Source: Bacteroidales bacterium UBA5206 (GTDB lineage Bacteria; Bacteroidota; Bacteroidia; Bacteroidales; Tenuifilaceae). From it: a stretch of 36,148 nt of DNA. The stretch lies in assembly GCA_002412705.1 (NCBI GenBank), contig DHVO01000040.1:1-36148 (forward strand), given 5' to 3'. The position numbers were made by a program, and so were the translations under genes. Below the pieces are notes generated by a model, which saw only the letters and a list, made by a program, of their open reading frames with translations, ran no database searches and was not told the origin of the DNA. Of this stretch, positions 32,810 to 36,148 are shown in pieces; the stretch's first letter is position 1, and each line of letters starts with the position of its first letter.

Positions 32810-35605
32810 ATGAAACGAATACTTATAATTTTTGTGCTTATAGCCAGTGCAATGCTCTCTGAGGTTTCTGCACAAAACAGGCTGTGGGCTCTTGTTATGT
32901 CAAAGGGTACTGGTTATACGCAGCAAGCTTGGCGTACTAGAACATACTTCCCTGAACAGGAAATTAAAGACCTTTGGGCCGAGGGGTATCAAATTACCAG
33001 CCTTACCTATGCCGAAATGCGCTGGGCCTTAGTCGTTAGTAAGGGTACAGGATATACTCAGCAACGGTGGTTCACAGGTGAAACATTTCCTGCCGACGAC
33101 ATAAAAAAAGGGTGGGACGAGGGCTATTCCATCACCCATACAACCTATGGCAATAAGCGGTGGGTGGTTGTTATGAGTAAAGGATCTAACATTGCCCTAC
33201 AGGCTTGGCGTACGCGAACCTATTTCCCCGAGGCCGAGATTAAGGAGTTAAAGGATAAGGGGTACTACATTACCAACCTAACCTACGGAAATGGACTTTG
33301 GGCTTTGGTGATGTCAACTGGTGTAGGCTACTCCGAGCAGTATTGGACAACAAAAAGTTCTTTCCCCGATACCGAGATTAAGGACTACTGGGATAAAGGA
33401 TACTACATTACATCTGTAGAGTATGGCAATGATGTTTGGGCCTTAGTAATGACCAAAGGCACAAAGCACACTCATCAGGCTTGGAGAACCCGCTACAACT
33501 ACCCCGATAAGGAGATTAAGGAACTTTGGGACGATGGGAGTTACATTACTCACATTGGTAGCAGCTTCGATTATCAAACCCTATATGCAGGTGTAACAGA
33601 GCGTAAGGTTGATTATCCTGTTATTAAAACTCCTCACGCCCTAAATAAAATTAATTCAGTAACTGTTACTCCTAGTTATACCATTGTAAACCTTTCCTAC
33701 ACCGGTACGGGTAACTCTTGTATAAATACTAAAACCTATTTACAGGATACAAAAACACAAACAAAGTACAATCTTTTGTGGGCAACGGGTATACCATTTT
33801 GTGAAACATCCTTTACCAAGGCATCAAAGGATTATACTTTGTACTTTCAACGTATTGATAATGCAACCAACGAGTTTAATTTAGTGGAGCCCGAAGGAGA
33901 GAATCCGTTTAGCTTTTATGGTATAGCTATGACTGGAGGTTCTGCTCCTTCAGCTAATCCTGTAGCGCAGGTTACAACAAAGGCAGAACCAGTTGGTTTA
34001 CCTCCCATTCTGTCAATAGAAGACATCACCTTTTCCGAGAATACCATTGATGCAGAGGAAACCGCTCAGCTTAAGGTGACTCTTAAGAACATTGGCCCTG
34101 GCGATGCTAAGGATGTGTACTTGAACTTAGAAGCCAATTTGCCTCAAATTTCCTTTGGAACAAAGAATGTTTTTCCAACCATTGCTGCAAATGGCGGAAT
34201 CCAAACCATAACCGTAAATCTTAAGGCTTCACTAGAATTGCCATCGTCTATGGCACTTATCCGCTTAGAAGTAGTTGAGCCTAACTTTAAGGTTAAAATA
34301 CAGGGTAAGCAGCTTAGTGTGCCAACTCGCGAATTCCGTAAACCCGAATTGCTGCTGGCTAAATACGCTGTAATTGAGAATCAGAGCGCTAGTCCCAATA
34401 ACCAGATAGACCTTAACGAGATGGTCGATTTGCAGTTTGCTGTGCAGAATGTGGGACAGGGCGATGCCGAGAATGTTTCCGTTTTGGTGGAGAATAACCA
34501 GAAAGGTGTAATGTTCTTAGGCGTTGTAAAGGGGCAGCAGCTGGTAAGGGAACATCCTGTATATAGTACCATTGCTTCTGGAAAGTACGAGACGGTAACC
34601 TATCGCTACTTTGTGAATAGCGAGTTCTCCGACCCTGAGCTCAAGTTTAGCATTAAAGCCAATGAGCGTGTTGGCCGATTTGGTTTTGCAACACCTAAAA
34701 CCTTTGCCATTAATACTAAACTTGAGGAGACTGGTTTTATTCGGAATATTGCAGTAGCCGAACAGGTAAACCCAGGCAAAGTGGTTATAGAGGATATCCC
34801 CGATTTTGTTGTTGATGTAGATACAAATATTCCCACCACATCGGAAACCCGCAGCAACGTTTACGCTCTAATTATTGGTAATGAGGATTACAGCTCACGC
34901 CAAATGGGATTGTCAAAGGAGCAGAATGTTGACTTTGCGGTTAACGATGCCAATATGTTTGCCCTATATTGCGAAAAGGTTCTGGGTGTACCCAAACGGC
35001 AAATTAAGGTGATGCTAAATGCCACTGCAGCCGAAATATCACAGGGTATTGCTTGGCTAAACAACCTAGCCTCTATTGAGGGCTCTAGTGCCGAACTCAT
35101 ATTCTACTACTCGGGTCACGGATTGCCCCATGAGCAAACGCAAGAGGCCTATATCGTTCCTGTTGATGTAAATGGAATGAACTTGGAGTATGGTCTTAAG
35201 CTTAACGATGTTTACAAGCGTCTTTCCGAACATCCTGTAAAGCGCATTTCTGTTTTTCTAGATGCTTGCTTTAGCGGTGGTGCCCGTACCCAAAGTTTAG
35301 TGGCTGTAAAAGGCGTAAAGGTTAAGCCTAAGGAGTCTCCTATTCCTGCCAATATGGTGGTGTTTGCATCTAGTACAGGAACCGAGAGCTCTGCAGTGTA
35401 TAGGCCAAAGCGCCATGGATATTTTACCTACTTCCTACTCAAAAAGCTAAAAGAGTCGCAGGGCAGCGTTACGTTAGACGAGCTAAGTAGCTATGTGTCT
35501 AAAAATGTTAGTAAGGAGGCAGGTCTCGATGGTAAGGTTCAGAATCCACAGGTTAGCGTAAACCCATCGCTAGGCGATACCTGGAAATCGTGGAAGGTCA
35601 AGTAG
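32810..35605 (+). CDS. Exported caspase-family protein with five DUF7477-like repeats
   Basis: 931 aa, extracytoplasmic. Signal peptide 1-21 (IIFVLIASAMLSEVSA). Residues 25-254 are five contiguous 46-residue repeats (WALVMSKGTGYTQQ...FP...I...W..GY.IT). A beta-rich domain follows (~255-390). Residues ~395-640 hold two CARDB/Ig-like repeats, each with an LKNIGPGDAKDV or VQNVGQGDAENV core. The C-terminal peptidase C14-type caspase domain (~682-930) has VYALIIGNEDY, the catalytic His770 in YYSGHG and Cys820 in DACFSGG. Clan CD enzymes of this type usually cut after Arg, Lys or Asp; specificity here is unknown. There is no T9SS tail. It is monocistronic, followed by tRNA-Gln. The caspase call is firm; the repeat family name is from memory. 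Confidence 0.88.
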   Translation: MKRILIIFVLIASAMLSEVSAQNRLWALVMSKGTGYTQQAWRTRTYFPEQEIKDLWAEGYQITSLTYAEMRWALVVSKGTGYTQQRWFTGETFPADDIKKGWDEGYSITHTTYGNKRWVVVMSKGSNIALQAWRTRTYFPEAEIKELKDKGYYITNLTYGNGLWALVMSTGVGYSEQYWTTKSSFPDTEIKDYWDKGYYITSVEYGNDVWALVMTKGTKHTHQAWRTRYNYPDKEIKELWDDGSYITHIGSSFDYQTLYAGVTERKVDYPVIKTPHALNKINSVTVTPSYTIVNLSYTGTGNSCINTKTYLQDTKTQTKYNLLWATGIPFCETSFTKASKDYTLYFQRIDNATNEFNLVEPEGENPFSFYGIAMTGGSAPSANPVAQVTTKAEPVGLPPILSIEDITFSENTIDAEETAQLKVTLKNIGPGDAKDVYLNLEANLPQISFGTKNVFPTIAANGGIQTITVNLKASLELPSSMALIRLEVVEPNFKVKIQGKQLSVPTREFRKPELLLAKYAVIENQSASPNNQIDLNEMVDLQFAVQNVGQGDAENVSVLVENNQKGVMFLGVVKGQQLVREHPVYSTIASGKYETVTYRYFVNSEFSDPELKFSIKANERVGRFGFATPKTFAINTKLEETGFIRNIAVAEQVNPGKVVIEDIPDFVVDVDTNIPTTSETRSNVYALIIGNEDYSSRQMGLSKEQNVDFAVNDANMFALYCEKVLGVPKRQIKVMLNATAAEISQGIAWLNNLASIEGSSAELIFYYSGHGLPHEQTQEAYIVPVDVNGMNLEYGLKLNDVYKRLSEHPVKRISVFLDACFSGGARTQSLVAVKGVKVKPKESPIPANMVVFASSTGTESSAVYRPKRHGYFTYFLLKKLKESQGSVTLDELSSYVSKNVSKEAGLDGKVQNPQVSVNPSLGDTWKSWKVK
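32882..33571 (+). repeat. Five in-register 138-bp (46-aa) repeats
   Basis: Five units with no spacer or length change: residues 25-70, 71-116, 117-162, 163-208, 209-254. The consensus is W-A-L-V-M-S-K-G at the start, a Q-x-W centre, F-P-x-x-E-I-K and W-x-x-G-Y-x-I-T at the end. Unit 3 lacks the third Trp (LKDKG). Confidence 0.9.
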
Positions 35606-35705
35606 CTAAACGAAAAAAATAGCGAAGCCTTTGCAAATAATGGGCGGTAATGCTTGGTTTTTTTATTCACGTTGCATTAATTTGTACCATGTTTCTAAGG
35701 AAAAC

Positions 35706-35781
35706 TGTCCTGTAGTGTAATTGGCAACACGTCTGACTCTGGATCAGAAGAGTCTAGGTTCGACCCCTAGCAGGACAACCA
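35706..35781 (+). tRNA. tRNA-Gln (CTG), CCA encoded
   Basis: Acceptor arms TGTCCTG (35706-35712) and CAGGACA (35771-35777), discriminator A, CCA at 35779-35781. The anticodon stem TCTGA/TCAGA encloses CTCTGGA, anticodon CTG, reading CAG. The T-arm contains GGTTCGACCCC. The other three tRNAs in the window lack encoded CCA. Confidence 0.92.
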
Positions 35782-35783
35782 AA

Positions 35784-35818
35784 AGCCCAGCTGAAGAATC
35801 TCTTTAGCTGGGCTGTTT
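35784..35818 (+). terminator. Terminator after tRNA-Gln
   Basis: 9-bp arms AGCCCAGCT and AGCTGGGCT around a 13-nt loop, followed by GTTTAGTTT. It begins 2 nt after the CCA. Confidence 0.75.
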
Positions 35819-36032
35819 AGTTTGGTGAGGTTAAATCTCTGTTTGTGGGAGTGATAAACTCTTCTTGTTCTCAGTATTACCTGATTTTGAGTTGCTTTTT
35901 CCCATACTATGACCCTTCTATATAGGCCACAAAGTATTTGCTTTGCTTGAATTTCTATTCCTAATGGATGAGTGTTGCTACATGCACATATTTAGAGTAA
36001 TGGGATGCCTTATAATGAGCTGCCGAAAATAA
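35819..36032. other. Intergenic stretch without recognised features
   Basis: No ORF, tRNA, promoter match or repeat was recognised between the tRNA-Gln terminator and the minus-strand terminator at 36034. Confidence 0.5.
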
Positions 36033-36033
36033 A

Positions 36034-36061
36034 AAAAGCGGAAACCGCAAAGTCCCCGCTT
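36034..36061 (-). terminator. Terminator of a minus-strand gene entering from the right
   Basis: Minus strand: AAGCGG, 14-nt loop, CCGCTT, then a run of T. It lies 22 nt beyond the stop codon of the partial gene at the window edge. Confidence 0.6.
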
Positions 36062-36083
36062 ATATACCCAAAAATCTTGTGTC

Positions 36084-36148
36084 TTAAAGCGTTTCTACCA
36101 AGGAGAGCAGCCCGACGGCTAAACCTGCCTTTCCATCTTTAAATTGGA
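36084..36148 (-). CDS. C-terminal end of an unidentified protein (partial)
   Basis: The last 20 codons of an open frame entering from the right edge, reading ...KDGKAGLAVGLLSLVETL then TAA. The residues look like real coding sequence rather than noise, and a terminator follows at the expected distance. The product cannot be named from so little. Confidence 0.45.
   Translation of the reverse strand, partial: QFKDGKAGLAVGLLSLVETL

Overview
This window reads as a chromosome segment of a Bacteroidota bacterium, most likely order Bacteroidales. The reasons are the gene order rplM-rpsI-rpsB-tsf with pyrH-frr beside it, repeated matches to the Bacteroidota promoter consensus (TTTG, about 19 nt, TAnnTTTG), a type IX secretion (T9SS) tail, an HU(CCDC81-type)-SPOR membrane protein, a beta-propeller/SpoIIE sensor, and exported proteins with the N-terminal domain typical of Bacteroidota surface proteins. 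TAG, TAA and TGA all serve as ordinary stops. No rRNA, CRISPR array, IS element or prophage module was seen. The genus cannot be fixed from this window.

Layout. 1-5400: a radical SAM/SPASM enzyme (5' end at the window edge), an AT-richer AbiE toxin-antitoxin pair whose toxin reading frame is broken by a TAG at codon 11, an exported beta-lactamase-fold serine hydrolase, and a FucI/AraA-like protein. 5400-9620 (minus): two translation blocks, rplM-rpsI-rpsB-tsf and pyrH-frr, with a structured RNA-like spacer before rpsB. 9750-13290: an O-antigen-ligase-like membrane protein overlapping a 3-methyladenine DNA glycosylase, a D-2-hydroxyacid dehydrogenase preceded by a 7-bp tandem repeat, then two identical tRNA-Asn genes. 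13476-20570: a PfkB/adenosine-kinase-like kinase, gltX, the HU-SPOR protein and the large propeller-SpoIIE phosphatase.

20600-29080 (minus) is the most distinctive part: a small T9SS-sorted protein followed by two giant (about 1,300-residue) exported fibre-like proteins. Both fibres have the same N-terminal domain, collagen-like Gly-X-Y stretches, a KGAKGGFA module array and a C-terminal Peptidase_S74 (phage-type intramolecular chaperone) with the Ser and Lys of the self-cleaving dyad present. Their central repeat domains differ: YadA-head-like in one, a 21-copy FIGxxAG array in the other. No phage genes surround them, so this looks like a cellular surface-fibre locus.

29448-36148: an Fe-S APS/PAPS reductase, tRNA-Cys, folB, glnS, an exported caspase-family protein with five exact 46-residue N-terminal repeats, a tRNA-Gln with encoded CCA, and the last codons of a minus-strand gene at the right edge. 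The 46-residue repeats resemble, from memory, the C-terminal domain of plant MUT9/HD16-type kinases. Both gltX and glnS are present, which suggests that glutamine is charged directly onto tRNA-Gln.
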